From Rotaria sp. Silwood1 (lineage: Eukaryota > Rotifera > Eurotatoria > Philodinida > Philodinidae), in contig CAJNOP010000211.1 in NCBI GenBank assembly GCA_905250075.1, positions 147,833 through 211,832 of the forward strand: a stretch of 64,000 nt of DNA, in the 5' to 3' direction. This document shows positions 36,301-48,994 of this stretch, in pieces. The notes under the pieces are model-generated. The model did no database searches and was not told where the DNA came from. It saw nothing but the letters and a program-made list of their open reading frames with translations. Within the stretch, counting starts at the first letter, position 1. Each line of letters starts with the position of its first letter. The position numbers were made by a program, and so were the translations under genes.

Positions 36301-37105
36301 AACATTAGCTGCACGTATTGATAGTTTTCATGAAAGTCCAAATGGTGAACAAGGAAAATTTTTATTAAGTGAAATCGAACGACGTTTAGAAAAATTACAA
36401 GAACCACCACCGGTTAAAGCAGTTAAACCATTACCACCACCAATTGATCCTGGAAGAAAAAAACGTGGTGGAAGAAGACATAGAAAAATGAAAGAACGTC
36501 TTGGAATGACTCAATTACGTGCTGAAGCTAATCAAACGAAATTTGGAGAGGTACAACTATTTTGTTTTATTTTAACATTTTTTTTTCTTAATTTTCCATT
36601 TTTTTTTTTATTATTTCAGATTGAAGAAGATGCATATCAAGATGCAATTGGTTTTTCAACAGGTATGATTGGAAAATCAGGTTCTGGAAAAGTTCGAGCA
36701 GCACAAGTTGATTCAAAAACAAAAGCGAGAATTTCTCAAAAACTTCAAGTTTGTTTTTTTTTCTGTTTTCTTTTTCTAATAATTGTTTTATTTTTTTTTA
36801 TTTAGAAAACTTTACAACGTCAAAATAATCCATATGGTGGAACAACAACAGTACATAATAGAAAACAAATTAGTGGAACAGCATCTAGTGTTGCTTTTAC
36901 TCCACTTCAAGTAAGAATATCAATCTTAGATTTTTCTTTTTATAATTCTTTTTTTTTCTTTTGTTCTTTTTTTTCCTAGGGCCTTGAAATTGTTAATCCA
37001 AATGCAGCTGAAAAAGATAAAACTGGAATTGAAAGTCAAAAATATTTCTCAAATACATTTGGTTTTACTAAAATTAGTCCATCAGTTATTCCAAAAACAA
37101 CTTGA
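33342..37105 (+). CDS. PRPF31: U4/U6 snRNP protein PRP31
   Basis: Eight exons: 33342-33776, 33927-34033, 34089-34140, 34210-34485, 36260-36550, 36620-36748, 36806-36910 and 36980-37105. They encode 506 residues; the human protein has 499. PRPF31 bridges the 15.5K protein and U4 snRNA through its NOP domain and is required for the U4/U6.U5 tri-snRNP. Visible landmarks: acidic start MSLADELLADLEDMD; VESRMTFIAPNLSIIVGAS; AAKLMGMAGGLTNLTKMP; CNILLLGAHKRLL; the RGGRRHRKMKERLGMTQLR nuclear-signal region; GKSGSGKVR; and TASSVAFTPLQGLEIVNP. All catalogue regions of the family are present, so it should be functional. The fourth intron (34486-36259) is 1.8 kb and hosts a transposon. Confidence 0.96.
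34599..35245. mobile_element. piggyBac-type TTAA-flanked MITE in a PRPF31 intron
   Basis: TTAA at 34595-34598 and 35246-35249 flank a 647 bp element. Its ends are CCCTCATACGCCCAC (34599) and GTGGGCGTATTAGGG (to 35245), inverted copies differing at one base. TTAA target duplication plus CCCT/C termini are hallmarks of the piggyBac superfamily. There is no transposase reading frame, so it is non-autonomous. It lies in sense-neutral intron sequence and does not touch splice sites. Confidence 0.75.
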
Positions 37106-38513
37106 TTTATTTATATGATTTTGTAAATAAATAACAATGGACAACATTAACAACAATTCTTTGTTTTTCATATGACGTTTTCTTTTTGTTCTCTTGATCA
37201 TGTTTAACACAAAACTTTATTTGAATATTAAATAAAAGATTTATGATCAGATAACCATATCGAAAAGATATTTTTTTAATCAATATTCAATTAACCATCA
37301 AGCGAAAAATTGACAATATCATTCGAAACACAAATATACTCAATTTGTTATTTATTATCTTACGCTCATTTAACTTGCAGAAAAGTATTTGAATCAATGA
37401 AAAATGTTAACATTTAAAACTTGTAATTCGATAATTTTTGTGCAAAATTTAGTTATCAACGAACGAAACTAGATGTTCTATGGATTAGAATTGAAAAAAG
37501 CTAAAACATTCTTCTACGATTTATTTCGATTTCAATGCCAAAAAAAGTATTTTTTTTAACTATATATCTATTGAACTTCAGTAGATTTTCTCATTCAACT
37601 GCATAGTATATAAAGAAGAATAGATTTCGACTATTAATTCTGATAGTCGACTCGAAGCATTTCTCAGTCGAAATATAATCTCTCAGGCCGACAATCAATA
37701 CTGATATTTTTCAATAATAAAACGAAGAGACTGAACATCATAGTCCACGTTTCAAAAATTCGACTGCCATTAAACAGAAAATGATTTGACGCTGCTACTC
37801 GTCTGACAATGTCATATCAATATCAACATTTCATTTTGAGCTTTTAAATAAACTTTTTCTAAAAAAGACAAATCGTTGAAAAAAAACTCAACAAACAAAT
37901 CACCAGAGTGAAATTCATGATGAAAAAAGATCATCGATTATCACTTGAAAATATGAAATAAGAAGTTTTATTGTCATTATGTGACATGTCTATTTGAATA
38001 AAAATGAAAGGAAATTCAGTGAAGATAAGTTCAAACATACGAAAGTTTCAATTGAAAACCATTAGAAAAAAAAGCAAATTTATAAAATAAATAAAGTTCG
38101 TTGATGTTTACATGTATATATATAAGATTTTCGATAAGACATTATTAACAAATCATCGAAGTATTTTTGTGAGAAAACGTTCATTCTTCATATCTATTTG
38201 ATTTGGAAATATTCATTTTTTCATTAGAATATAATATATTTTAAATGATTTCAATACTTTTATTTATATTTCGACGTAATTTCAAGTGACATTGAAAAAA
38301 GTTTGATCAAGAAAAAGAAAAGAATTGATGAATTCTGTTTCTTTTTTCTCGTATTTCGATTTTTTATTTGATTAGCAATGATGTTCGTTGCTAAATCGAT
38401 GAATGACAAATAGTTACGATTTCTTATAAAAACCAAAAAACAAACGGCATTATTTTATCTTCATTGTTTGTTTTTTGGTTGTTTCAGGTTGAAAAAGTAA
38501 TTAAAATATATAA
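37106..38513. other. Intergenic between PRPF31 and VPS13-like gene
   Basis: AT-rich, with a polyadenylation-like AATAAA soon after the PRPF31 stop (about 37126). The VPS13-like start at 38514 is preceded by GGTTGTTTCAG (AG at 38486-38487), another candidate trans-splice acceptor. No other gene is seen. Confidence 0.45.
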
Positions 38514-41500
38514 ATGATACTGAAACTAATTGTTCGTTATATAATTAATAAATATATGAAAGATTATATTGAAAAATTAGATGATGAGAAATTAAAACTT
38601 GATTTTAAACATGGTAATTAATTTTTATTATTTATTTATTCATTTCTATTTTTTATTTTTATTTTATTTTAGGAAATGTTACATTAGAAAATCTTCATTT
38701 AAAACCAGAAGCATTGGTTTGTTCATATATTTATTTCATATTTATTATCTATATTTAATTACATTCAAATTATTTTAATAATATAAAAAATATTTTTTTC
38801 AAATCATTGATTTTATATAAATAAAAAAACACTATTTATCTGTTATAGGTTGGAATGGGTCTTCCTGTAACAGTAGCGACTGGTTTTATTGGTTAGATCT
38901 ATTGATTAATGTAAAATAATTATTTTTATTTTTCTTATTAGAAAAACTTTCAATCGCTATTCCATGGAAAAACCTTCAATCACATCCGACAAAAGTACAA
39001 CTCGACGGATTCTATATGTTAATTGTACCGAAGAATGGTATGTTTTTTTTCTGAGAGAAAAAAAAGTTTTTTCTAACTTAATTAAGAAAAACAACACTTT
39101 TATGAACGTCTAGAAACAATATTCTTCAAAAAAGATCCAATGAATTGTTTTATGTTGTTGAAATAATCAATAAGAATCTGACTATTTAAATGTATTTTGA
39201 GCTCTTCTCAACATAGATTTTTCTGTATCTAATAGTTATTCGTTTGTCAAAGCCTTCTCAGACGTGTTTTCAAATGAAGTGATTGCTATGCGCTACAGTG
39301 TAATAGAGTCATAGTTTTTTAGTTATCTGATTTATGCTCAAGAAAAATGAATCCATTTTGAAAAGATCATTATAAATTTTCAAACTTTAATAATAAAAGC
39401 TTCGTGACAAATAATATAAACTAATTTTCACAAGCTTTGCTAAGTTGTAGCGGTAAATCTTGTCTTCATATTGACATTAACTCAATATTATGGATAAAAA
39501 TAAGCTTTTTGACAGAGACAAAAAAGGCAAAACTTAATGGATAAATTGATGAACGAATATAAAATAAATTTCTCTTTTTAGAAGTACATCATGATTTGCA
39601 TGAATATCATGCAGAAAAAATGAAACGAGTTCAACGTAAATTGGATAATCTTAGAAAAGCAGCATTAGGTTAAATATTTACTTTTGTTTTATTTTTATTT
39701 TCTTTTCATAATTATTTATTTATAGATGAACAAAAAGTTAATGAAAAAGAAAGAGGATTTTTTGAAAAAATGAAATTTCAAATGTTACAAAATCTTGAAA
39801 TAACTCTAAGAAATTTTCATATTAGTTATGAAACGAAATCAACTACTAAATTAGGACATCCATTTTCATTTGGTGTTACAATTCATTATTTACAATTAAT
39901 TGTAACTTTATTTTTATATTATTTTCAAATATTTATCAATATATTTATATAGACAACAACAAATAAAGAACGAGCAGAAAAAGTTAAAGAAAATACACTT
40001 GTCATTGCTCAGGTTTTATTATTTAAATATTTAATTATTTTACTGCATTTTATTTAAAAATTTTATTTTAGCTTAAAGAAGTCGAATTATTATCACTCTA
40101 TTGGAATACGAATTGTACATCAAGAATTCATATGCCATTTCAATATGTTGTTGTTAGTATTCTATTCATATTTTTATCAAAATAATTAATATAACAAAGT
40201 TTAACTGAGATTTTCATAAGATTATATATGAAAATATTCAATTGTTATTTTAGTATTCTCTATGAATAAATTTAATCTAGTTATTCAATGAAAATCAGTT
40301 TATTTTTCTCAAACAATTTGTTTTCAGACAAATTCAACTCTCTTTGTCTTCTTATAAAATGTTCTCTTTTGCTGTCTTTCTAAAATACTTTAACAGAAGC
40401 ATAACACGTTCGAAAAAGATTTTAACTGTTAATCAGTAAATCATAAATTAGAAATGTCAAATTAGAATAGCTATTATAATAATGATGATACTTTAGGAAT
40501 TAGGATTAAAATTAACCTTAGTACTTTGCTTGTATTCACATTAGAATTAATTAATGCTAATTAGTTAGCATTATTTTTGTGAATTCTAATAGATATGCTA
40601 TCAGAGACTATACCTCTCAGAGTTTGCCTTCGGAAGGTTCCCACAAAAGAACAAAAATTTATATACTTGAAAGCATTATTCAAAAACTTGTCCAACGATA
40701 ATCTATGAATTAGAATAAAAAATAATATTAATTAATGGTAACAACTTGACATTAAGTAATTCTGATCGAAATACAAACAGAACATTGTGGTTAATTAAAA
40801 TACTAAGACTATTTCTAATGTCATATCTCTATTATAAACTTCGACTGTTTTTTCAAAGATTTTCTTAGTTTTAAAGAAATCTTGTTCAGATTGTTAAAAG
40901 TTCTCTGGAGATTTATTTTTCGAATATTTTTTTTCTTTAATTTAATCAATACTTTTATTAATTTTTCAAAACTTGAGTCTTAATTGTTGAATTATATTTT
41001 AGGATGATCTCAAATCGAAAATAGCGACTAATGACAAAGTACCAAGAAGCGATCAAATGAATTATAGTTTGGATATTAAATTGAATGTTTTCTTTTTCTT
41101 AGTTTTATTTATTTTTTTTTCAAATAGTTTTGCATCCAGTCAATTTGAATTTAGAATTAGAAATTTCAACTAAATTCGCGGAACAAAATTTTCAACGACC
41201 AATGTATAAAATAAAAAATAAAATAGAACGAATGAGTTTTGAAATTGATCCAAAACAATTTTCTGATCTACTTGATTTTATTAAATTTCAAAATTACAGT
41301 GTTTTCTATGGTATGAATATTGCTATACTATCATTTTAATAATATTCTTTTTTTTCTCTTTTTCTAAAAGATCGATGTCGAGAATATCGTCAATTGTGTT
41401 TAAAAGATTTAGTTGGAAACACAAAATTAACAAAAGAAGAACAAGATCGTTTTCAAGTAATACTTTGTTTTTTAATATTTAACAAATATTTCATATTTAT

Positions 41501-44500
41501 TTAAATAATAACAAAAAAAGGTCCTAGAATCAAAATTAGATGTTTTCACAATGGCATATATTCGACATAGTGTTGAATTAGAAGTATACTTTTATTTTAT
41601 TTTAACTGAAGTCTCTTGTTTCAATGACAAAATTCTAGACTCATTTATATGCAGACACAAATGCTTATGATGATTATAGTTGGTGGAGTTGGTGGTGGAG
41701 TGGAAGAACAAACGTGAATCAAGGTTTGAAAAATAAACAACTATTTATTTTTAAACTAACGAGAGAATATATCCGATTGATATGATTCGTTTGAACTCAT
41801 CCTTTTGCTCATACATATAAGTAATTGTCTAAATTAAAATACAAAAAATTGTTTGTTAAATGAGTCCATTCTTATTCAATTATGTTCATTGTACTCATTT
41901 TTCAATCTATTCAAGTATATTATGATAAAAAAGATCATTAACAAGGAACTTGTACATGAATTTTTCTATAAGAATAATAGTTTATGATCCTTAGACGATA
42001 TTATGAAGGTTTCAGATGCAGGAGATTATTTCTTGGTAACATCGAATAGCTAAGACGTATGAGAATCTGCAAGCTTTCGTGAGAATTGCAGAATATAACA
42101 AAAGTCATAAGATGTATTCTTCTAGAAAATTTCCGATGAACATTTGTTATTACTGTTGTATTCTTAATATCGTTCATAGATATATTTCAAGAATGAAATC
42201 AATTCATGAACGGAAGAACCTTATAGAGCAACTTTCTTCACTCTACGCTGCATTAAACGGGACATTATCACTCAGTTATCGTGTTTTGCAGGTCACAGGA
42301 AAAGACATTAAAAACTTCTTCCTTGTAGGACGAAGGCCTCTTCTACATCCAGCTTGCAGAATGATCTTTATATTAGATTTCTGACAGGAAAAGAAAACTT
42401 GTCTCTATATGAAGTACGATGTTAGAAACCATAAACGCACTGCTGTATAGAAAAATTATTTAAAATATAATCATCTTAATAAATTATATCAACATATTTT
42501 CTAATAAAAATGAAATGAACAATGAAAAAAAATTTAACATCGATAGAATGAACAAAACAGGAATAAAACGAGGATAAAGATGCAAGATTGAAAATGTAAT
42601 CAATATAAACATGGGTTAAACAATGTTTCGACCGAAGCATTAGCCACTAGTATGGCATTTATTCTTCTGACTAAATTTCATGACAATTGAAAATCATGAC
42701 GATTTTCACTATTAGACTAGAACTTCATTAGATTATGATCAACTAGATGACTATTATGTCTATGTGAAAAAACCTGACCTCTAATGTAGAAAACCATTCA
42801 GATAGGTATCCTCGTTAAATATTATTGATAATATGAATTATAATGACATATATTATTTTATGTACAAGTGATAATCTAATCAAAATAATATAAATTTATT
42901 CCGTTATGTTTTCAGATCATCATCGAGTAATCAAAGGAAACATGCATGATGAAGATGAATTTTTCTCCGAAGAGGTTTTGTTTTTCTCTATGAAAATATT
43001 CTATAAATGGTAATTATTGTTTGATAGTTGTTAGATATTGAAGCACAACTAATAATAAACAAACTTGATTTTGCTTTATTATCAGCATCAAAAAAAAGAA
43101 AGTAATATAATTCGGTAATTTATTTATTTTTTTTTTGTAAAAATATTTTTATTTATTTAGATTAAATGAAAAAAATGATATAATTAGTCATATTATAATG
43201 GAAAATACTCGAATGAATTACAAACGACGAGCTATTTCGTCGAGTATCTTGTATAATAAAAAAATACAATCATTTATATTTAATTTCTTTTTTTTTATTC
43301 ATTTTAAGATTTATATTTGATATTGGATATTTTCGAATATTTGGTTTAAAATCTAATGAACAACATCGACCATTAGTATTAACATCAAGTTCGAAATCAT
43401 TAAATTCATTGATACATCTAGAATTTGAATTAGCTCCAATTCATAAAAAAGCTGATTTTCGATTTCTTTTAATAATGGAACCACTAACTATAATCTATCA
43501 TGCTGTAAGCAAATAATGAAAAATATTTTTTATTTGAACAAACTTGATATAAATATTCAATTTGAACAAATTTCTTTTATTTTTTTAGGCCACAATCAAT
43601 GAAATTGTTGCACATTTTGAACCAATTGATAAAAATACTTATTCTGTATCTTCACAGTTTGTTCATCAAAAATAATCTTATATCAATATATACTATTTTA
43701 ATATTATGTAGAATAAAACGACGAACATTTCAACAAATGGAATATGATTTATCTAATAAGAAGATTTTTGATATGTCTATGCAAGTCAACGGTTTATCTC
43801 TCTTATTGCCAGAATATGGATATTTTAAACAGTTATGAATTTTATTCTTGTTTTTTAGTCTTTTATTTTTCATTTTTTTCCTTTGTAGTGATTCAAAGGC
43901 AAACATTATTCGTTTCAGTAATTTAATACTTAGATCATGTCTCAATGATGATAAAGAAGAAGATGATATCTTATTTAAGGTATTTATTTTAGAATGTTGA
44001 CTTTTTTTTTATTTGTTTTCGACAGAGAATCGTTGGTTTTTTTTTTGAAACTTACTTTTTTCTTTCAAGAAAGTAAGATGAAACAACTTTTTGGATTTGC
44101 TCACTCAGAGGCACAAGCTCAAATAAATCAATCAGTTTTCAATGAAGACGAGTAGAGTGTGAATTTCAAGTTCTATCCATTAATATATGGCTCAAGAAAA
44201 ACGACGCTCAGAGCGTATTTGACCAACTGTTGTAGTGATCATTGATAACTTGAAATAATGCGAAAAATAAACTGTTCTATTTATTTTCATATTGATATTA
44301 TATTGTGTGATTGTGTTGCAGCAACAAATGAGAGAAAAACGATACTATATTAAATACAAGTTCTTATTGAATGATCTTGAAATGATTTATTCCGAATCAA
44401 GTATTTCTTATAAGTATAATGTAAAACTTAATATATTAGTTCTTATGTATTTTAGACAAAGAACGATTTCATATATTACACGCCCTTCCATTGATTGATA

Positions 44501-45288
44501 CGAATTTTTACAAGTGTATTTATTCAGATGATGCTCAATTAATCGAGTAATATATTTTATTTTGATTAAAGAAATAGTTTAAGATTCACGTTAAATTTTA
44601 TATTTTATTAAACATGGAATTCTTTAATAAAAATCAATTCATCATATATATATATATGTAAACTAGATATTCTTATTATATTTTATTAATTAGTTGGCGT
44701 ATTGCTGTTAAAATAGCACAAATGGCTGAAGTTGAATTATCAAAAATAATTATGACTAAAATTATAAATCATCATGAATCAGTTCCATTATTTTCTTCAA
44801 TAATGATAGAAGTAATCAATCGAATTAATCTATATTGTAAAATCTTTGTTTTATTTTATTAATTTGATTTGTGTATTTGTATTTTAGTTAATATATTTCC
44901 TCCTCATACGAGTATCGAATCTCATATCTCGATTAAAAAATTATCTTTAATTATTATGCATACAAAAACATCGATCGAAACAGGTTAGTTAATTTATCTT
45001 CATGAATCATTTTATCTTATTTTCATATTTTGTATTTTTTTGTTTGTTATATTAAAAAGATATATCCTGTCATATATTGAAGACAAGAGATGTAGATGAA
45101 TATAGTAAATCAATAAGTATTATATTAAAAAACTTATCAATGATACTTCATTCATCTTTAGTATCAATCCAGTAAGATTTTATTGTCTTATTTTAATTAA
45201 ATTAATATATTATTCTAGATCATCTTGGCCATTTTACCAAAATAATGTTATTGAATTATTATATTCTGACACTGGTACGAAACTATGA
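38514..45288 (+). CDS. VPS13-like protein, N-terminal chorein part only
   Basis: Twenty-six exons, all phase-consistent, encode about 814 residues: 38514-38613, 38673-38716, 38849-38891, 38942-39037, 39582-39668, 39726-39901, 39953-40012, 40072-40152, 41003-41066, 41128-41310, 41371-41456, 41521-41583, 41639-41723, 42916-42974, 43028-43101, 43161-43238, 43309-43504, 43589-43656, 43712-43831, 43889-43979, 44322-44400, 44456-44546, 44694-44836, 44888-44983, 45060-45171, 45219-45288. The chorein N-terminus is clear: YIEKLDDEKLKLDFKHGN, SIAIPWKNL, MLIVPKN, and later SWWSWWWSG as in VPS13A/C. VPS13 proteins are about 3000+ residue bridge-like lipid transporters at membrane contacts. This one ends at TGTKL-stop with no WD40-like, ATG2-C or PH-like part. 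It could be a short paralogue or a truncated copy whose exons remain open. Confidence 0.8.
41724..42915. other. Large intron of the VPS13-like gene
   Basis: 1.2 kb intron joining NVNQ-(G) to (AT)-HHRVI. A 101-codon plus-strand open stretch at 42079-42384 (containing KSIHERKNLIEQLSSLYAALN) is somewhat protein-like but has no flanking exons or homology I recognise. It may be an insertion remnant. Confidence 0.35.
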
Positions 45289-46639
45289 TTAGTTTTTCAA
45301 ATTTTTCTATTCATTATCGGTTGTCTGTAATAAGAATAATAACAAGTTTTCATTTGGATAAATATATAATACTTCAATAAATATTAATACACATTAACTG
45401 AATCACTTTTTATTAACTGTAAATTAGTCAATTATTTTAGATATGATGAACGTGGTTCAAATTTGATTTATTCATTTTTTTTTTTACTTCAATAGAATCA
45501 CTGAACTTAGGTTTTTAAAATTAGAGTTTATTGAGATTCACATTCTTTCTAGCTAAACTCAAGTTAAGATGACTTTCCATTATTACAAATGCACATCCTC
45601 TACCTTGAAAGTATGCAGATGCAGGTGTTGGTTCTATTCTTTTGTTGAATCACACTTACGAACTTTTCTTGTCTATGTTTGTTGTCTTGAACATTTCTAG
45701 ATTAGAAAGTTACACTGAATACTTCGTTTTGTTTATCTTTTTCTTCGTTCTAAACAACAGAACGACAATATTATCAACCAGCTATTTGCCTGTCTCTGAG
45801 AATTGTTGCATATACTGAGTTAATCGCCTAAACTAGTGATTTTTGCCGATTTTCAGAGAACATTGCGCTTATCCAAATAACATTTGTGATGATGAAAGCT
45901 AGTCGTAGTATTTATACGTAGGACTATGACTACGTCTCCATATGTATACAATCATTGCTGACTAACATGAACATACATGTTTCTCGGAAATGACGAACGA
46001 GATGATTTTCTTCTTTCTAATAAGCAGTTAATGATACAATCTTTTTTCTGTATAAAATATGACTTACTGTTTATTGAGATAGTCATGCATTTAAATGAAG
46101 GAAAGGAATATTTGTCGTTTAAAAAATCAATACTTAATCTTGAAAACTGTTGCAAAATTGCGCATTAATTAGTAATTTTTTTTATTATTTAAAAAATGAT
46201 GGATTATTTGCCAAAAGTGACACGATTTTAACGACATAAAAGATGATTATTATATGACGGTTCTGACGAAAATTTCTATTCAGTTATTCAAATAATTGAT
46301 AATATAAGCATTTATTTCCTTGGTCATGAATGATTAATTGAAAAAATTTTATAAATCAAATCAGGAAATAAAAGAAAAATCGGTACACTTTGAAGACACA
46401 AGAGTATACCATGAACGTATAGAAAATCGATTTTTTTTTGCTTAAATCAAGTAGATTCAACCACAAATAGAAACTAAAAGTATCAGATAAATTATACTAT
46501 AGAGAAAACCTAAGTGTATAATCTTTTTCGTTAATGGAAAAAACTACTGAATATTTTCAGTTATTAAAGCAATTATTTTTTTGCTTTTATATAACTATCA
46601 ATGAGACATGAAGTACCATCATTAGTTATTTGATAGTCT
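45289..46639. other. Sequence after the VPS13-like stop, no exons seen
   Basis: I looked here for further VPS13 exons (repeat modules, Trp-rich joins) and found none. The sequence is AT-rich with stops in all frames. An in-frame GGTACG at 45274 could be a cryptic donor, but no matching downstream exon was found. Confidence 0.45.
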
Positions 46640-47002
46640 TCAGGCCATATCACGTCCGAGATTACTAATTCTTTCATAAGTAAGTTGTTGACAATTTAAA
46701 ACACTTGACCAATTTATAGTTCCACCATTAGATAGAACAAGTTTAGTATACCATTTCTCTATAGATTGCTTTAAAACGAACGCATAAATAATTATTATTT
46801 TATATGCTGTCATATCACTTGGATTTAACCTACCAACTAACCAAACATCTTTATACTCATCCCAATTACTATATTTATAGTTGTAAATAAGAGGTATTTT
46901 ATTTGTTGTTAATTTAGATACATCAAGTTGAATGTGTAAGCCAGCTAACCGTGCATCAGGTATGCTTTCATATAAAAGGACAGCAGTAAATGACGTACTC
47001 AT
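46640..47002 (-). CDS. Orphan 120-residue reading frame
   Basis: This is the longest uninterrupted frame in the 45.3-49 kb gap. It starts MSTSFTAVLLYESIPDARL and contains NWDEYKDVWLVGRLNPSDM and INWSSVLNCQQLTYERISN. Trp/Tyr spacing and codon use look protein-like, and it ends at a natural stop. There are no flanking exons, no paralogue in the window and no recognisable domain. It may be a short orphan gene or one exon of a decayed mobile-element gene. Confidence 0.3.
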   Translation of the reverse strand: MSTSFTAVLLYESIPDARLAGLHIQLDVSKLTTNKIPLIYNYKYSNWDEYKDVWLVGRLNPSDMTAYKIIIIYAFVLKQSIEKWYTKLVLSNGGTINWSSVLNCQQLTYERISNLGRDMA

Positions 47003-48994
47003 ATGAGTATACTAATATCAGAAAGACCTTTTTCCTCTATCTGCTATATCAATATGAAGAAATTCAGACTCTGATTGGTCTTGAAAATAATACAGTGTGG
47101 CATGACCAAGCGTCACAGAATTTCATTTTTTTACATTATGATATCTATATCTCATCAATAATCAATGCAAACTCTCTAAAATTTTTATCATAGATACAAA
47201 CTATTCATCTTTTCGAAAACTTAACCATAGTTTACATTGGTTGTAATGCTTGCTTTACTGTCAGAAAATTATCAGTTTTATTCAAGATAAGCGTTGTCAG
47301 GCGTTAAAATCATTTATTTTGAAAACAACGCAAATAGATGATATTTCAATATCCGAACTGATTTTTTCATTAAATAGTAGTCTTCCAAAAGTATATTGAT
47401 TTGCATCTCATTAAAATTTTATACCTACCTTCGCAAGAGTAGATGAAAACTCAAGGGAAAAAAATTAAAAGTTCTAGAAAAATCTAGTAACAGTCTATCA
47501 AAACAACGAAACATGACTGCAACAAGACCTGTGATCATCATTTTTACAGTTTACTTTAGTATTCTTCTGATAGAAGCTGTCTTCGTTGTTCCTGATGTGA
47601 TTAACTAATATCTCAGTCATCGTATGAGAAGCTAGGTGGCCAACACGGTTCACTAGAAGTATTTGCAATAAATAACGCTAATAAAAGTTACTCTGATAAT
47701 CATTGTTTCTTCTTTGCATAGTTATATATTTCACAAAAAAAATTGTCTGTTTGGTGTATATTTCTTTACTTGTTGAAAAACTCGTCTGCTCTTTGTTGTT
47801 ATTAATAAAAGCATGATCTTGATTTAAAAATGTCAACTATATATTATATCGTATTCATCTGCAATTTTCAAAACAACTCACATAAGTATTGTGATATTAT
47901 TCATAGCGTAACAATTAAACATATCAATAAAAATAATATAATGTCAATGTTACCAATTGAAACTATGTACTCAACACTATATTTTCTTAATAGCAGCGCA
48001 CGCTTCGATGATATTAAAAAGTACTTTGTTGATGGTAGATAAAAAAGAACTCATCAGTACAATTTTCACTGAAGCAAAAAAAAAATATAGCTAATCAATT
48101 TGTACTTAGAACTAGACTATGAGTTTTGAAACAAGTTTTTTAGACGAAACCTACACGGTTGTACTGAAATGTATACCGGAGTTCTATCGTTAGTTTCTAG
48201 TATATGGTCATTTTAGAAATTATGTTTGAAGGTATGGTAATATGATGATCTTATTTATGAAATGTATTCAATGCAAATTTCCGAAAGAACCATTTGATTG
48301 AAATTTTTTTTTGATTCTCTTGAGTGTGAGAGTCTTTTATCAAGGAACCTTTCTGTGTCTTACACAAGCAAAAGAACGTCTGAATGAATGTGTACCGATG
48401 GACTTGCAAATTAGTACGGATTTCTTTTTTTTGACAACAAAGTCACACAAAACCTTCGAAAGATAATAACGTTGATTTTTCTCATAGGAACTCTAATAAG
48501 TAAATATTTTCAGTTCAACACATTTGGACAGTTTGAAACCGAGTTTCATTTCATTGAAAAATTTATTTTGACTATAGGCTTTCGTCGAATGAAATCGATT
48601 AGTTCATATCACTTATTTTCGGCTTTAATTCAAAAATTTGAGAAACCGTATCATATGTAAAAAGAATATTTTGATATTGTTTGTTGACTTAATTAAAAAA
48701 AACAATCGATTAAGCGTTTACTTTTATTGAATATCTTATTTCGATAACAATTAAAATGGTTTTTAAAATGGCAAAAACAAAGAAAAACTTGACGATAGAT
48801 ATGTTAGCTTCTCAATAGTATAAACGAGATTTATCTTCTCTCATTTGCTCAAAGATTTAGTAAAAAATGGAATCATATTTCTCTTAGTGAATTAAATACA
48901 CAATAAGAAAAAAGAATTTACAATAAAGACTGTTCAACAGTAGAACAAGCTAAGAAATAAAAACACCGGTAAAAAAAATAGCACCAAAATAAAC
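47003..48994. other. Intergenic, no gene seen
   Basis: Two kb of AT-rich sequence downstream of the GRAMD1 3' end. Open stretches of 60-70 codons on the plus strand lack motifs and neighbours, so none is called. Confidence 0.45.

Noticed and set aside
42079..42384. 101-codon frame inside a VPS13-like intron
   Set aside because: No splice sites in phase with the neighbouring exons and no recognisable domain; kept only as a note on the intron.
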